DNA of 64,000 bases from Natronosalvus caseinilyticus (GCF_017357105.1 NZ_CP071596.1:558001-622000), one strand, 5' to 3'. Shown: positions 25,013-34,065, counted from the stretch's first letter. The notes: generated by a model from the letters alone, not told the origin. Program-made: numbers and translations.

Positions 25013-26620
25013 TCAATCCTGCCTGCGGAAGCCGAGCGCGAACGCCAATTCTGACGGGGATTCGAACTCGAAGGAGTTCGATTCGTCGAGGTACTCGTTC
25101 GCTCGATTTCGGTGGTCCTCTGCAGCACCGTAATTTCCGTTCCGGGCCTCCCGAGCCATGTCGATCGCCTCATCGGCCGCCGACTGGAGCGTGTCGATAC
25201 GGGTGTGTGACTCCGAAAGAAGGGACATTGCGTCTGTCTCGTCCTTCAGACCGTCGACGAGATTCTTCGAACGATCGATCTGTGTCTTCGCTTTCCCCAG
25301 TTCGTTGTACGCGTCGACGGCGTATTCCTCCGTCGCGATCAGGTCCTGGTCGCTCCACGCATCTATCGCTGCACTCCAGGATCGAGTGCCGTCACCGAAC
25401 GGTCCGATCGAATCCGCGTATCGCTCGACCGCTTCTATCCGTATATCATAATTCGGGATCCGATCCTCAATCTCGTTGCTCATGATGTGTGCTGGCTCGT
25501 CGTCGTGAGTCAATCCGAGCGTGTGGCCGAGTTCGTGTTTCAGCGTCGAGGTCAACCACTCCGGCCGGTACCCCTCTACGATTCGGACCTCTGCAGTTTC
25601 CGGCGCTCGACCCCGAACGAGTGGCGCACAGCCAGCGATGTTTCCCGTATGTTCCCCACACCTGTCGATTTCTTCGACGAGAACGATCATTATGTCTGGA
25701 TCACCGGCATTGGCACGGAACTCGTAGGAAACGTCGAATTCGGTGAAATTCGACGCATACACGTCCCAGTATTCGAGTGCGTCACGGACGATATCATGAA
25801 TGTCGTGACGAGCGGGAACACGTTGCTCGAGACCGACTGTAAGCGTCTCCTTTCGCCACGGGTTGGGGTTTTCGACGGTAATAGTCGATGACGTCGCGTC
25901 GTTGCTTGTTCTAACTTCGACGACGTGTACGCCGTGTTCGGTGCGTTCCGCCCCGACGGACACGTCAATCTCCGTCATGGCGCCCGCGTCGGCCTCGATT
26001 GATCGTCGACTCACTTCAGTACCAGCAAACGAAACCGTCATCGTATCTTCCCCGGGACGTTCGCCGACGTTAGTCACCGCCACCACAATATCGATCGATT
26101 CGTCGTGATTCACCTCCGATGGAAGACGCACATTATCTATATCGAACGCTGCCGGCTCCGGTTCCCTTTCGATCGTAACTGACCTTCGTTCGACATCGTC
26201 CGCTGTCGATACTTCGATTTCGTGTACCCCACTGTTATGAGCTGCTGCATCGAGAGTGAACATCGTTCTAACCGTCTCCTCGGGCTCGAGCGAGACCTCA
26301 CCGGTATCGATAACAGTACCCGAAAACTCGAGGGTCACCGTGTCGTCACCGAGCTTTCCTCCAGTGTTCGTCACCATAGTGTCGACCTCGAGCACGTCGT
26401 CGTACGCGACGCGTTCGTCGCTGTCGAATTCGGTAATCTCGAACGTTGGTGGATCGGGTTCGCCGCTGCCAGTAGACGTGTCTTTGACACCCGTCTCCGC
26501 GCCGTCGCTCGCGTCATCTCCTTCGGTCGTTTTCCCGCTACGTTCTCCGACGCTCGAGCAACCCGAAATCATCGTTGCACCCGTTACCCCTCCAGCGAGC
26601 AGAACATCCCGGCGGTTCAT
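25013..26620 (-). CDS. Surface lipoprotein with CARDB repeats and metzincin protease domain
   Basis: The product has 535 residues. The signal MNRRDVLLAGGVTGATMISG ends in a lipobox with Cys21. Residues 22-55 are an acidic spacer. Two CARDB/Ig-like domains follow (about 59-150 and 157-250), both with the VTNxG pattern and an x-GVHxxEV end. The protease domain has HELGHTLGLTH (362-372), the full metzincin zinc motif, and a Met-turn in AHIMS (Met380), so matrixin-like activity is expected at the outer surface. The last 140 residues are helical. GC content is visibly lower than in flanking genes, and an altered tRNA lies next to it, both hints of transfer. The substrate is unknown. Confidence 0.83.
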   Translation of the reverse strand: MNRRDVLLAGGVTGATMISGCSSVGERSGKTTEGDDASDGAETGVKDTSTGSGEPDPPTFEITEFDSDERVAYDDVLEVDTMVTNTGGKLGDDTVTLEFSGTVIDTGEVSLEPEETVRTMFTLDAAAHNSGVHEIEVSTADDVERRSVTIEREPEPAAFDIDNVRLPSEVNHDESIDIVVAVTNVGERPGEDTMTVSFAGTEVSRRSIEADAGAMTEIDVSVGAERTEHGVHVVEVRTSNDATSSTITVENPNPWRKETLTVGLEQRVPARHDIHDIVRDALEYWDVYASNFTEFDVSYEFRANAGDPDIMIVLVEEIDRCGEHTGNIAGCAPLVRGRAPETAEVRIVEGYRPEWLTSTLKHELGHTLGLTHDDEPAHIMSNEIEDRIPNYDIRIEAVERYADSIGPFGDGTRSWSAAIDAWSDQDLIATEEYAVDAYNELGKAKTQIDRSKNLVDGLKDETDAMSLLSESHTRIDTLQSAADEAIDMAREARNGNYGAAEDHRNRANEYLDESNSFEFESPSELAFALGFRRQD

Positions 26621-26708
26621 TAGACACTGGTTAGATTACGTACACATATAGATTGGCCACAGGAACTATACGTCACCACGGTGCCACGCACTTGATGCGG
26701 TAGATCAA

Positions 26709-26771
26709 GGGGCACGATGGGATTCGAACCACGGTCACAGCAAAGCTGCTCCCTGATTCGAACCCATCGTG
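26709..26771. repeat. Direct and inverted copies of the tRNA-Arg 3' end
   Basis: Positions 26710-26730 repeat exactly the last 21 bp of the tRNA gene at 26813-26833 (acceptor plus T-arm side). Positions 26757-26771 (TTCGAACCCATCGTG) are a one-base-different inverted copy. Between them CAGCAAAGCTG forms a small hairpin. Duplicated tRNA 3' ends are the usual scar of integrase-mediated insertion, so this may be a remnant attachment site. Confidence 0.55.
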
Positions 26772-26811
26772 GTTCGTGATTCGCTCCTCACGTCCGTTCG
26801 TCGCAGAATCA

Positions 26812-26915
26812 CGGGCACGATGGGATTCGAACCCACGACCGTCGGATGTCTTCCCCCACCGCAACCGCGACGGGGATAGAAGTCCGACGCTCTATCCAGA
26901 CTGAGCTACGTGCCC
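26812..26915 (-). tRNA. tRNA-Arg (anticodon UCU) with 29-nt intron
   Basis: Read on the minus strand, a complete cloverleaf forms. It has acceptor GGGCACG/CGTGCCC, D-arm GCTCAGTCTGGATAGAGC, anticodon stem TCGGA/TCCGA, T-arm GTGGGTTCGAATCCCAT and discriminator G; CCA is not encoded. The anticodon loop is CTTCTA|A, anticodon TCT at 26878-26880. An intron occupies 26848-26876 between positions 37 and 38. CTTC pairs with GAAG, flanked by bulges TAT and ACA and the outer helix CCCC/GGGG: a perfect bulge-helix-bulge for the archaeal splicing endonuclease. Mature length is 75 nt. It decodes AGA (and AGG by wobble), rare codons in such GC-rich genomes. Confidence 0.93.
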
Positions 26916-26976
26916 TCGAGTCCCTGTCGTCTGTCAACCAGTATAAGCAGTGGGGATTTCGACGGACGAAACGCGT

Positions 26977-27918
26977 CTATCGAGCCCACGCGTGACCGCC
27001 TACCGACCCCTCCGGTCGACGCTCCGACCTCGAGTCCAGATCCAGGAGGTCGGGATGATCACCCGCATCGGCTCCCGTCAGGACCACCCGGTCGCGGCGG
27101 CGTTGCCACCGTCGATGGCGAACGGAGACGCGAACCGGAATCGTCTCGAGTCCGAGTAACTGCGCGACGGCCAGGCGCTCGAGCCCGTCGTGTAGGATCC
27201 ACCGGCCGTCGCGACCGACGTCGACCCGAATCTCGCCCGTCGCGGCCGGAAACGACGGATAGGGATCGACGATCGATCCTTCCTCGAGAACCGACAATCG
27301 CCCGTCGCGACGGTCGCTGATCCGCGGACAGCCCTGGGTTGCGAGGTCGGCGAGGTACCACTCGAGTGCGCTCCGGTCGCCGGACGAGGTTGTCCGGTCG
27401 AGCACCGGGAGTGCTCGCGGGTTCGCACCCTGGTCACTTTCGGGTCGAGGGCCGCCGTCCGCGGCAACGGCGAGCGGGTCGCCCGCGAGTGGCGACGACG
27501 GACACCTCTCGCCAGTGAACCACTGGACGACGCGACGATAGCGATCGATTTCCCTGACCCGGGCGCTCTCGAGGTCCCACGTGCCGGGGACGACGGCGGG
27601 CACGTGCGTCGGCGACTTCGACTCGAGCGCTCTGCGCTGGGGTGGCTCGAGGACGTATCGTATCCGATCCGGAGCGACGTCGACGACGCGAAACGGGTCG
27701 ATCGGGGCCGCGTAGTGCCGGCCGCAGGTCCACCAGGTTTGGAACCGAATGCGCTGTCGGTGGTACCGACGAACGATCGAGATTGCGGCGTGCTCACCGA
27801 CGAATCGAGAAACGAACCCCGAGTCGGCCCACCACATCGAATGCGTAGGCCTCGAGCAGGAGCGTAAGTAATCGGGGGATAGACGCCGGTAGCGCATCCG
27901 TACCGTCGGGCGAGCCAC
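26977..27918 (-). CDS. ParB-like (N-terminal-domain type) haloarchaeal protein
   Basis: The product has up to 313 residues. The C-terminal part GRDGRWILHDGLERLAVAQL followed by LGLETIPVRVSVRHRRWQRR resembles the ParB/Srx-like fold segment (xDGxHRLaiAkxLGlexIPVrV). The middle has a conserved-looking WTCGRHYAAPIDPFRVVDV and EIDRYRRVVQWFTG. I know similar proteins from haloarchaeal genomes, often near surface-polysaccharide genes, but no assigned activity. The true start is uncertain; residues 1-45 are Arg-rich and may be untranslated. It lies 62 bp from the tRNA gene. Confidence 0.65.
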   Translation of the reverse strand: MARPTVRMRYRRLSPDYLRSCSRPTHSMWWADSGFVSRFVGEHAAISIVRRYHRQRIRFQTWWTCGRHYAAPIDPFRVVDVAPDRIRYVLEPPQRRALESKSPTHVPAVVPGTWDLESARVREIDRYRRVVQWFTGERCPSSPLAGDPLAVAADGGPRPESDQGANPRALPVLDRTTSSGDRSALEWYLADLATQGCPRISDRRDGRLSVLEEGSIVDPYPSFPAATGEIRVDVGRDGRWILHDGLERLAVAQLLGLETIPVRVSVRHRRWQRRRDRVVLTGADAGDHPDLLDLDSRSERRPEGSVGGHAWAR

Positions 27919-28160
27919 ACTGCGAGCGTCGCTGGTACCGCTCGCTGTCCGGCGTCGCGGAGACGAACGTGACGAGGTTCCGGTCGTCGAAGGTCCGACG
28001 AGCCGGCACCGAACGGCGTCGCTCGAGTCGGTCGGACGCGTTCCAGCGACCCCGTCACTCCAGCGACTCCGTCACCGGAGTCCGTCTCCCTCGCGGTGCG
28101 TGTCGACCAGACTCGCGGGAACCTGAACTGGTTTATCCCGGGACTGGCAATCGAGGAGTG

Positions 28161-28811
28161 ATGCGCGAAACGATCGTTGCGTTCGACTTCGACGGCACCC
28201 TCTCCGACTCGGAGATGACCGTCCTGCTGGGGGATCGACTCGGCGTCGCCGACGAAATGACCGAGATTACCGAGCGAGCGATGAACGACGAGATCGGCTA
28301 CGCCGAGAGCCTGCGCTCGCGGGCGGCCCTGCTCGAGGGACTCGAGCGCGACGAGGTCGAGGCCGCGTACGCGAGCGTGGTCCTCCGCGAGGGGGCGGCG
28401 GGTCTGATACGGGACCTGAACGAAGCCGGGATCACGACGGCGATTCTCACTGGCGGCTTCCAGCGCGGCGTCGAAGCGGCCCTCGAGCGTGACGGTACGA
28501 GGGTCGATCACGTCGTGTCGAATCGCCTGCCGCTCGACGCTGACGGCGAGGCGCTGACCGGCGACGTCAAGGGCCCGCTGATCGAGGGGACGAAAGACGA
28601 CGCACTGGCGAACCTCGCCGAAACCGTCGACGTCCCGCTCAAGTCGACGGTCGCCGTCGGTGACGGGGCGAACGACCTGCCGATGCTTCGGGTGGCCGGC
28701 CTCGCTATCGGCTTCGATCCGAAGCCAGCCGTCGAGCCCCACTGCGACGTCGTCGTGACGTCTATGGACGGCGTTCGCTCGGAACTCCGTAAGGCAGACA
28801 TACTCGAGTGA
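28161..28811 (+). CDS. serB: Phosphoserine phosphatase-like HAD hydrolase
   Basis: The product has 216 residues from an ATG preceded by GAGGAGTG. The HAD motifs are complete: motif I FDFDGTLSD (Asp9 nucleophile, Asp11), motif II LTGGFQRG, motif III Lys in DVKGPL/STVAVGDGANDLPML (motif IV DGAND). The order and the SerB-like cap (about 16-75) fit phosphoserine phosphatase, the last step of serine synthesis. A phosphatase acting on another small phosphate cannot be excluded. It stands alone. Confidence 0.85.
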   Translation: MRETIVAFDFDGTLSDSEMTVLLGDRLGVADEMTEITERAMNDEIGYAESLRSRAALLEGLERDEVEAAYASVVLREGAAGLIRDLNEAGITTAILTGGFQRGVEAALERDGTRVDHVVSNRLPLDADGEALTGDVKGPLIEGTKDDALANLAETVDVPLKSTVAVGDGANDLPMLRVAGLAIGFDPKPAVEPHCDVVVTSMDGVRSELRKADILE

Positions 28812-28883
28812 TCGTTCGGGTGCTCATCCCTCGAAAGAGGGCACGGGGGAGGTGAAGCCCGTTCTTTCCCTGGCGAGATTACA

Positions 28884-28923
28884 AATTAACTCGGATGATA
28901 GTCAATTCCACGCTAAGTTAATT
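28884..28923. promoter_or_regulatory. Spaced inverted repeat upstream of a membrane-protein gene
   Basis: Arms AATTAACT (28884-28891) and AGTTAATT (28916-28923) are perfect 8-bp reverse complements separated by 24 bp in an AT-rich stretch, about 60 nt upstream of the next start codon. Two turns of helix between arms would suit a dimeric regulator. Confidence 0.3.
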
Positions 28924-28981
28924 CCAACCACCCATTTCTGATACCAACAGACTTTTACTCGGCTCCGAAATAGTACTGGTG

Positions 28982-29431
28982 ATGATGTGGCAAGATTTGA
29001 TTTTCACGCTTGGGAGCGGCCTGTCGATATTCTTCCTCGCCCCGACGCTGCGGGATGCGACGGCGCGGGTACCGCTCGGAACGAGTCTCCCTTCCATGGG
29101 AATCGGAATGGTGTACGGCTTCACGTTTTCGACGATGGGCATGACGTTCTCGGCGATGGGCGCTCTCAGTGCCGGCATGATGTGGGCGTTAATCGCCCTT
29201 TTCCGCTCTCCCGGGAGTCAGTCAGCACCGATTACTCGCGTCGACGGTCTCACGCTCTTCGCTCGAGACGCACAGCGCTGGCTCGAGGGCCTGGTCGGTC
29301 AGTCCACTGCGTCCGACCAGTTCGTCTTCGACCAGCCGGGGACCGACGCTTCGCTCGGTCGTTCGAGTTTCGGAAACGGTCTCGCCGATGGTGGCAATCG
29401 GTTCGATCAGGCACGCCCAACTGACGACTAA
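28982..29431 (+). CDS. Small membrane protein with two hydrophobic regions, 149 aa
   Basis: The product begins MMWQDLIFTLGSGLSIFFLA and has two or three membrane segments in the first 80 residues (for example MGIGMVYGFTFSTMGMTFSA), then a hydrophilic tail of about 70 residues. I recognise no family. A GTG three nt earlier is an alternative start. TTTTACTC about 27-30 nt upstream may be the TATA element. The last 4 nt overlap the stop of the convergent gene. Confidence 0.6.
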   Translation: MMWQDLIFTLGSGLSIFFLAPTLRDATARVPLGTSLPSMGIGMVYGFTFSTMGMTFSAMGALSAGMMWALIALFRSPGSQSAPITRVDGLTLFARDAQRWLEGLVGQSTASDQFVFDQPGTDASLGRSSFGNGLADGGNRFDQARPTDD

Positions 29432-30438
29432 TCGTCTGACGGACGGTAGCGGTCGTGGTCGTGGTCGCTATTTCGGTCTCGATTCGCTCGGCCGTCGGAC
29501 GCGCCACCGGGCCGGTATCGAGTGTGATCGCCGCTCGTGACGTCCTCGGTTCCATCGTTTCGATGCCCTCGAGCGGTTTTCGTGTCCGATTCGTCCGTTT
29601 CCCCCGAGAGATTCTGAGGCAATCCCGACGAGTCGGCATTTCCGTTTCCAGCCGACGATGTGGGCATTGCACCTGTCTCCCGTTCGACCGTGTTGGAAGG
29701 TTCTCCGGCCTCGTTCGTGGGAAGAGTGACTGTCCGCTCGACTCGAGGCTCGAACGTCGACGGAAAGAGGACGGCGCGCCGCGCGAACGTAGCTCCGGCG
29801 AACGCGAACACGAACGCGAGGGCCGCCGTCGTGAGCAGAAACGAGGCGTCGAGGGAGACGGCGACCGTCTCCACCTCGAACAAGAACCAGACGTTCTGAG
29901 TACCGGTCTGCGGACGGTCGTCCGGGGGCGTGTACCTCGCGAGGCGGGTCAATACCGCGAGCGAGGCGACGTACGCCGGGATGATCGAGCCAGCGTAGGC
30001 GGCGGTCGTTTTCGGGGTCGAGGGCTCGAGGACGCGACCCACGAGAACTCCCGCCACGACCAGCGTGATTACGATGACCAGTGGCAAGAGTTGGGTAGCA
30101 GTCTGTGCACCGGCGGCGGCCACGTACGGCAGTCGTTCGGGGTCCTCGACGAACGTGCCGCCGTGGCTCGTGAGTGTGACGATTCCGGCCGTCATCCAGG
30201 CCCCCGGCTCACCCTCGGACCAGGAGATTCCGTTCCGGGCGGCCAGCGAGAGCTGATAGGCGACGAGATAGACGGCGATGAAGGCGCCAAGGCCGACTGC
30301 CGACCCTATCGAGAGAATAGTTCGTACGTCGTTTCCGGCTCCGTCGTCCCCCGGGTTCGTCGCCTGCGAGTTGTCATCGGGCGGATCACCGTTAGCAGGG
30401 GGCGACACGTCGTACTCGAGGCGGCGGTCGAGGGCCAT
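29428..30438 (-). CDS. Multi-span membrane protein A of a related pair
   Basis: The product has 336 residues. It begins MALDRRLEYDVSPP, has about five membrane segments between residues 40 and 235, and then a 100-residue hydrophilic tail rich in Asp, Arg, Gly and Ser. The opening motif (DxxLEYD) and the segment order, including an Ala-Gly-x4-Pro helix (YAGSIIPAYVASLAV), are shared with the gene upstream at 30520-31161, so the two look like diverged tandem copies. Function unknown. Confidence 0.7.
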   Translation of the reverse strand: MALDRRLEYDVSPPANGDPPDDNSQATNPGDDGAGNDVRTILSIGSAVGLGAFIAVYLVAYQLSLAARNGISWSEGEPGAWMTAGIVTLTSHGGTFVEDPERLPYVAAAGAQTATQLLPLVIVITLVVAGVLVGRVLEPSTPKTTAAYAGSIIPAYVASLAVLTRLARYTPPDDRPQTGTQNVWFLFEVETVAVSLDASFLLTTAALAFVFAFAGATFARRAVLFPSTFEPRVERTVTLPTNEAGEPSNTVERETGAMPTSSAGNGNADSSGLPQNLSGETDESDTKTARGHRNDGTEDVTSGDHTRYRPGGASDGRANRDRNSDHDHDRYRPSDD

Positions 30439-30519
30439 ACGGCCAGGTGTCTGTGACGAATAGTAAGTTTTGTGATTGGTTAGGGTATGACGTCGTGAAG
30501 GCGGGGATAATGACTCGGT

Positions 30520-31161
30520 TTAGCCGTCGATCTTCGCCAGCACTTTTTCGGCGGGGTCGGGCCAGCTGTAGAGCAGGCCACCGGCGATCGCGAACACGGC
30601 CGGGATCAGGACGCCCGCAAAGAGGATTGCGTCCTGGGTCGCCAGCTCGAAGGCAACTTCGGTCTCGCTCTCCCATCCTGAGAGGAACGCGAACCCAACC
30701 GTCAGGGCCAGCCAGCCAGGAACGACCAGCACGCCAGCTTTGGCTGCCTCCGTGGCGTCGGCGGCGTTCGTGTACTTCGCCATGCTGTAGCCAACCGCGA
30801 CGAGCGCGACGAGCGGAACGAGCATCAGAAACGGAGCGGCGATGAAGAGCAGTTCGGAACCGGCTGCCTGACCAAGTGCCACTGCCTCGCCGTCTGCTTC
30901 GATGCCCGCACCGAGCCCCGAGAGCAGCGCCCAGGTCGCAAGTTTCCAGGTCGCAGCGATGTCGTCGGGGGTCGACCCGCCCATCGTCAGTACGCCCTTG
31001 ACGAACGTGAGCGAGGCAAAGTAACTCAACAAGAACGCACTGACGCCGAATATCGCCCCTTCCCTGGCCGGCAGGGCTGGCTCGGTCGTCGTTGCCTGTT
31101 GTGGCTGTTCGTCCGCGAGTTGTGCATCGTCGTACTCGAGTTGGCTATCGACTGCCATCAT
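30520..31161 (-). CDS. Multi-span membrane protein B of a related pair
   Basis: The product has 213 residues. It starts MMAVDSQLEYDDAQLADEQP, then has five predicted membrane segments. EAAKAGVLVVPGWLALTVGF aligns in character with the corresponding helix of the neighbouring 336-residue protein. A TATA element, ATTATAAGG on the minus strand (31182-31190), lies 21-29 nt upstream, indicating a leaderless transcript. No catalytic or transport motif is recognisable. The gap to its relative is 81 bp. Confidence 0.72.
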   Translation of the reverse strand: MMAVDSQLEYDDAQLADEQPQQATTTEPALPAREGAIFGVSAFLLSYFASLTFVKGVLTMGGSTPDDIAATWKLATWALLSGLGAGIEADGEAVALGQAAGSELLFIAAPFLMLVPLVALVAVGYSMAKYTNAADATEAAKAGVLVVPGWLALTVGFAFLSGWESETEVAFELATQDAILFAGVLIPAVFAIAGGLLYSWPDPAEKVLAKIDG

Positions 31162-31308
31162 CGACCTATTCCACAGTACTACCTTATAATTTACTACATC
31201 ACTATAGAATCATTAATTGGGTAATGATAGTAACTCAATAAATATACGAGAATATAGGTTAAATTAGTATACAGTATGGTTTGACGTCACATTACGTGTT
31301 GTGTTCCG

Positions 31309-32550
31309 TCAGCGCGAAAAGAGGCTCGTGTGAACGGGCGCGAACGGACTCGAGGCCGGCCGTTCGACGGTGTCCGTAATCGCTCGCCCCTGGAGGCCGG
31401 CCTCGAGCAGTCCCGACAGCGGTGGGCCGACCTTCTCGGGTTCGACGAGGAACGCGTCGTGGCCGTGGTCGGAGTCGACGACGTGGTGGGCAACGTCGAT
31501 CTCCTCCTCGCGACAGGTCTCGGTGAGGGCTTCGGCCTGTTCGACGGTGAAGTGCCAGTCGCCGGTAAACGAGAGGAGCAACAGGTCGCCCTCGAAGGCG
31601 GCCAGCGCGTCGGCGTCGGACTCGTAGCCGGCGGCGAGGTCGAAGTCGTCCATCGCCCGGGTGAGGTAGAGGTAGCTGTTCGCGTCGAACCGGTCGACGA
31701 AGCGCTCGGCCTGGTAGTCGAGGTAGGATTCGACCTCGCGATACGGGAAGAACGCACCGGCCGGGTCCGTCGGCCCGTCTCGAGTCGCCTCGCGGCCGGC
31801 CGCTCGACGACCGAACTTCCGGTCCATGGAGGCCTTCGAGAGGTACATGATGTGGCCGATCTGGCGGGCTCGAGCCAGTCCGTTCGCCGGGCCGGCCTCG
31901 AGCGAGCCGTCGCCAGCCTCGGTCCCGTCGTCCTCGACCGCGTAGTAGTGCCCGCCGTTCCAGTCCGGGTCGCTCGTGATCGCCCGTCGAGCGACCGCGT
32001 CGAGGGCCAGACACTGCGGATCGAGCCGAGGGGCGGTCGCGACGGCGCCAGCGCACTCGACGTCGTCGGGGTAGCGCCGGAGCCAGTCGAGGACGTTCAT
32101 CCCGCCGACGGAGCCGCCGACGACCGCCCGCAGGCGACCGACGCCGAGTTCGTCGAGCAGTTGCCGCTGGGCGCGGGTCCAGTCGCCGACCGTCACGGGG
32201 GGAAAGTCCGTCCCGTACGGCCGTCCGGTATCGGGGTTCTCGCTCGAGGGCCCCGTCGTGCCGTAACACGAGCCCGGAACGTTCGCACAGACGACGTAGT
32301 ACTCCGTCGTGTCGATCGCCTTTCCGGGGCCGACGACGTCTCCCCACCAGGCTCGAGCCTGTCCGGCGGTCTCGTCGCCGGCGTCGGGTCGACGGGCGAC
32401 GTGGGCGCTTCCCGTGAGCGCGTGACAGACTAGGACCGCGTTCGAGCCGTCGAACTCACCGTAGGTCTCGTAGGCGACCTCGAGCGACGGGATGGATTCC
32501 CCGCACTCGAAAGAGAACTCGCCGAGGTCGACCGTGTCCCTGGTGGTCAT
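31309..32550 (-). CDS. metX: Homoserine O-acetyltransferase
   Basis: This is a 413-residue alpha/beta hydrolase. The nucleophile elbow GGSVGGMN gives Ser147; Asp331 in SFTGDWHFT and His364 in [10 protein letters not shown] complete the triad. [10 protein letters not shown] and the [17 protein letters not shown] block are MetX signatures. It acetylates homoserine with acetyl-CoA for methionine synthesis. The ATG at 32550 lies 4 nt after the stop of metY on the same strand, forming an operon with sequential pathway steps. An 18-residue insert of acidic and basic residues (about 204-222) is unusual but in a surface loop. Confidence 0.93.
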   Translation of the reverse strand: MTTRDTVDLGEFSFECGESIPSLEVAYETYGEFDGSNAVLVCHALTGSAHVARRPDAGDETAGQARAWWGDVVGPGKAIDTTEYYVVCANVPGSCYGTTGPSSENPDTGRPYGTDFPPVTVGDWTRAQRQLLDELGVGRLRAVVGGSVGGMNVLDWLRRYPDDVECAGAVATAPRLDPQCLALDAVARRAITSDPDWNGGHYYAVEDDGTEAGDGSLEAGPANGLARARQIGHIMYLSKASMDRKFGRRAAGREATRDGPTDPAGAFFPYREVESYLDYQAERFVDRFDANSYLYLTRAMDDFDLAAGYESDADALAAFEGDLLLLSFTGDWHFTVEQAEALTETCREEEIDVAHHVVDSDHGHDAFLVEPEKVGPPLSGLLEAGLQGRAITDTVERPASSPFAPVHTSLFSR

Positions 32551-32554
32551 CGAC

Positions 32555-33904
32555 TCACTCGCCTCCCGCCGGTGTCGTCGCCGTCTCGATCGCCTGCTCG
32601 AGGTCGGCCAGGATGTCCTCGGGATCTTCGATGCCGACCGACAGTCGAACGAGGTCTGGCGTGACGCCGGCGTCGGCCTGCTCTTCGGGCGTGAGCTGCC
32701 CGTGGGTGGTGCTCGCCGGGTGGATGACGAGCGTCTTCGCGTCGCCGATGTTCGCGAGGAACTGGGCGACCTCGACGGACTCGCAGAACCGCTTGCCGGC
32801 CTCGTAGCCGCCGCGCGCGTCGTCCGAATCCGACGCCGCACCACCCTCGAGGCCGAACGCGATCATGCTCCCGTAGTCCGCGAGATAGGTCGCGGCGTTG
32901 TCGTGGGTGGGGTGGTTCTCGAGCCCCGGGTAGGTGACCCAGGCCACGTCGTCGTGGTCGGCGAGGTAGTCGGCGACGATGGCCGCGTTCTCGCAGTGTT
33001 TCTCGATCCGGAGGGGAAGCGTCTCGAGCCCCTGGAGGGTCTCCCAGGCGTCGACGGGCGACTGCTGGTTGCCGAGGCTGCGCGTCGACCGGTAGCGGAC
33101 GGCAGCGGCCAGCGGTGCGTCCGCGAAGTCCCGCGAGAAGTCGACGTCGTGGTAGGCGTCGTTCGGGCCGGCGACCTCCTCGTAGCCGTGGGCCCCCCAG
33201 TCGAACGATCCGCCGTCGGCGACGATGCCCCCGACCGTCGTCCCGGAGCCGTGGATCCACTTCGTCGTCGACTCCCAGACGACGTCGGCGCCGTGCTCGA
33301 GCGGCCGACACAGCGCGGGCGAGGCGAACGTGTTGTCGACGACCAGCGGAACGCCATTCTCGTGGGCGAGCTCAGCTAGTCGTTCGAAGTCCGGGGTGAC
33401 GAGCGAGGGGTTGCCGACCGTCTCGACGTGAACGAAGGCCGTGTCCTCGTCGATGGCCTCGGTGTAGGCGTCCGCCTCGAGCGTCGGGACGAACCGGGTG
33501 TCGATCCCGCGCCGAGCGGCCGTCTTCGCGAAGTACGCGGTCGTCCCCCCGTAGGTGTCCGTCGAGCAGACGACGTTGTCGCCGGATGCGGCGAGCACCA
33601 GGACGATGGAGTCCAGCGCGGCCATCCCGCTCGCGCTGGCGACGGCGCCACTCGCGCCCTCGAGCGAGGCGAGGCGCTCCTCGAGAACCTCGACCGTGGG
33701 GTTGCTGATCCGCGAGTAGATGTGATCCTCCCGCTCGAGGGCGTACAGGTCGGCGGCGGTATCCGCGTCGTCGAAGGTGTAGGAGGTCGTCTGGTAGATT
33801 GGTACCGCGGCCGCACCAGTGGCCGGATCGCCGTCGTAGCCAGCGTGGACGCTCCGGGTGGCCAACCCGGGCCTCGAGGGGCCGTCGCTCTCGTCGTTGC
33901 TCAT
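32555..33904 (-). CDS. metY: O-acetylhomoserine sulfhydrylase
   Basis: This is a 449-residue Cys/Met-metabolism PLP enzyme. It has [20 protein letters not shown] (16-35), [20 protein letters not shown] (63-82), Asp190 in [11 protein letters not shown] and the Schiff-base Lys215 in [11 protein letters not shown]. Length and the IYQTTSYTF start fit the MetY/OAH sulfhydrylase branch, which makes homocysteine from O-acetylhomoserine and sulfide. It is the first gene of a metY-metX operon. Upstream, a TATA-like CATAAG lies about 29 nt from the ATG and a palindrome sits between the two. Confidence 0.92.
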   Translation of the reverse strand: MSNDESDGPSRPGLATRSVHAGYDGDPATGAAAVPIYQTTSYTFDDADTAADLYALEREDHIYSRISNPTVEVLEERLASLEGASGAVASASGMAALDSIVLVLAASGDNVVCSTDTYGGTTAYFAKTAARRGIDTRFVPTLEADAYTEAIDEDTAFVHVETVGNPSLVTPDFERLAELAHENGVPLVVDNTFASPALCRPLEHGADVVWESTTKWIHGSGTTVGGIVADGGSFDWGAHGYEEVAGPNDAYHDVDFSRDFADAPLAAAVRYRSTRSLGNQQSPVDAWETLQGLETLPLRIEKHCENAAIVADYLADHDDVAWVTYPGLENHPTHDNAATYLADYGSMIAFGLEGGAASDSDDARGGYEAGKRFCESVEVAQFLANIGDAKTLVIHPASTTHGQLTPEEQADAGVTPDLVRLSVGIEDPEDILADLEQAIETATTPAGGE

Positions 33905-33909
33905 GTTTC

Positions 33910-33919
33910 GTATGCATAC
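33910..33919. promoter_or_regulatory. Palindrome in the metY promoter
   Basis: GTATGCATAC is a perfect 10-bp palindrome between the TATA-like element and the metY ATG; a related half-site TATGCA lies 15 bp farther upstream. Position and symmetry suit a repressor site controlling the methionine operon. Confidence 0.4.
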
Positions 33920-34065
33920 TTCTGTGTCGACTTATGCACAGCAGTAACGGCAAATACGGCCATCGAGAGCGAGTGATTCTCTCGCATAATGGCCGAGCGA
34001 GTGTCCGAGACTCGAGCTGCCCCGGAACTGACGGTTTCATAGGTATCGAGTGCCAACACGTCCGC

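Noticed and set aside
26709..26771. Second tRNA gene beside tRNA-Arg
   Set aside because: Only the acceptor/T-arm part is repeated, in both orientations; no D-arm or anticodon arm can be folded.
30447..30845. 132-codon plus-strand frame opposite membrane protein B
   Set aside because: It is Arg/Ser/Pro-rich antisense of a clear membrane protein gene with its own TATA box.
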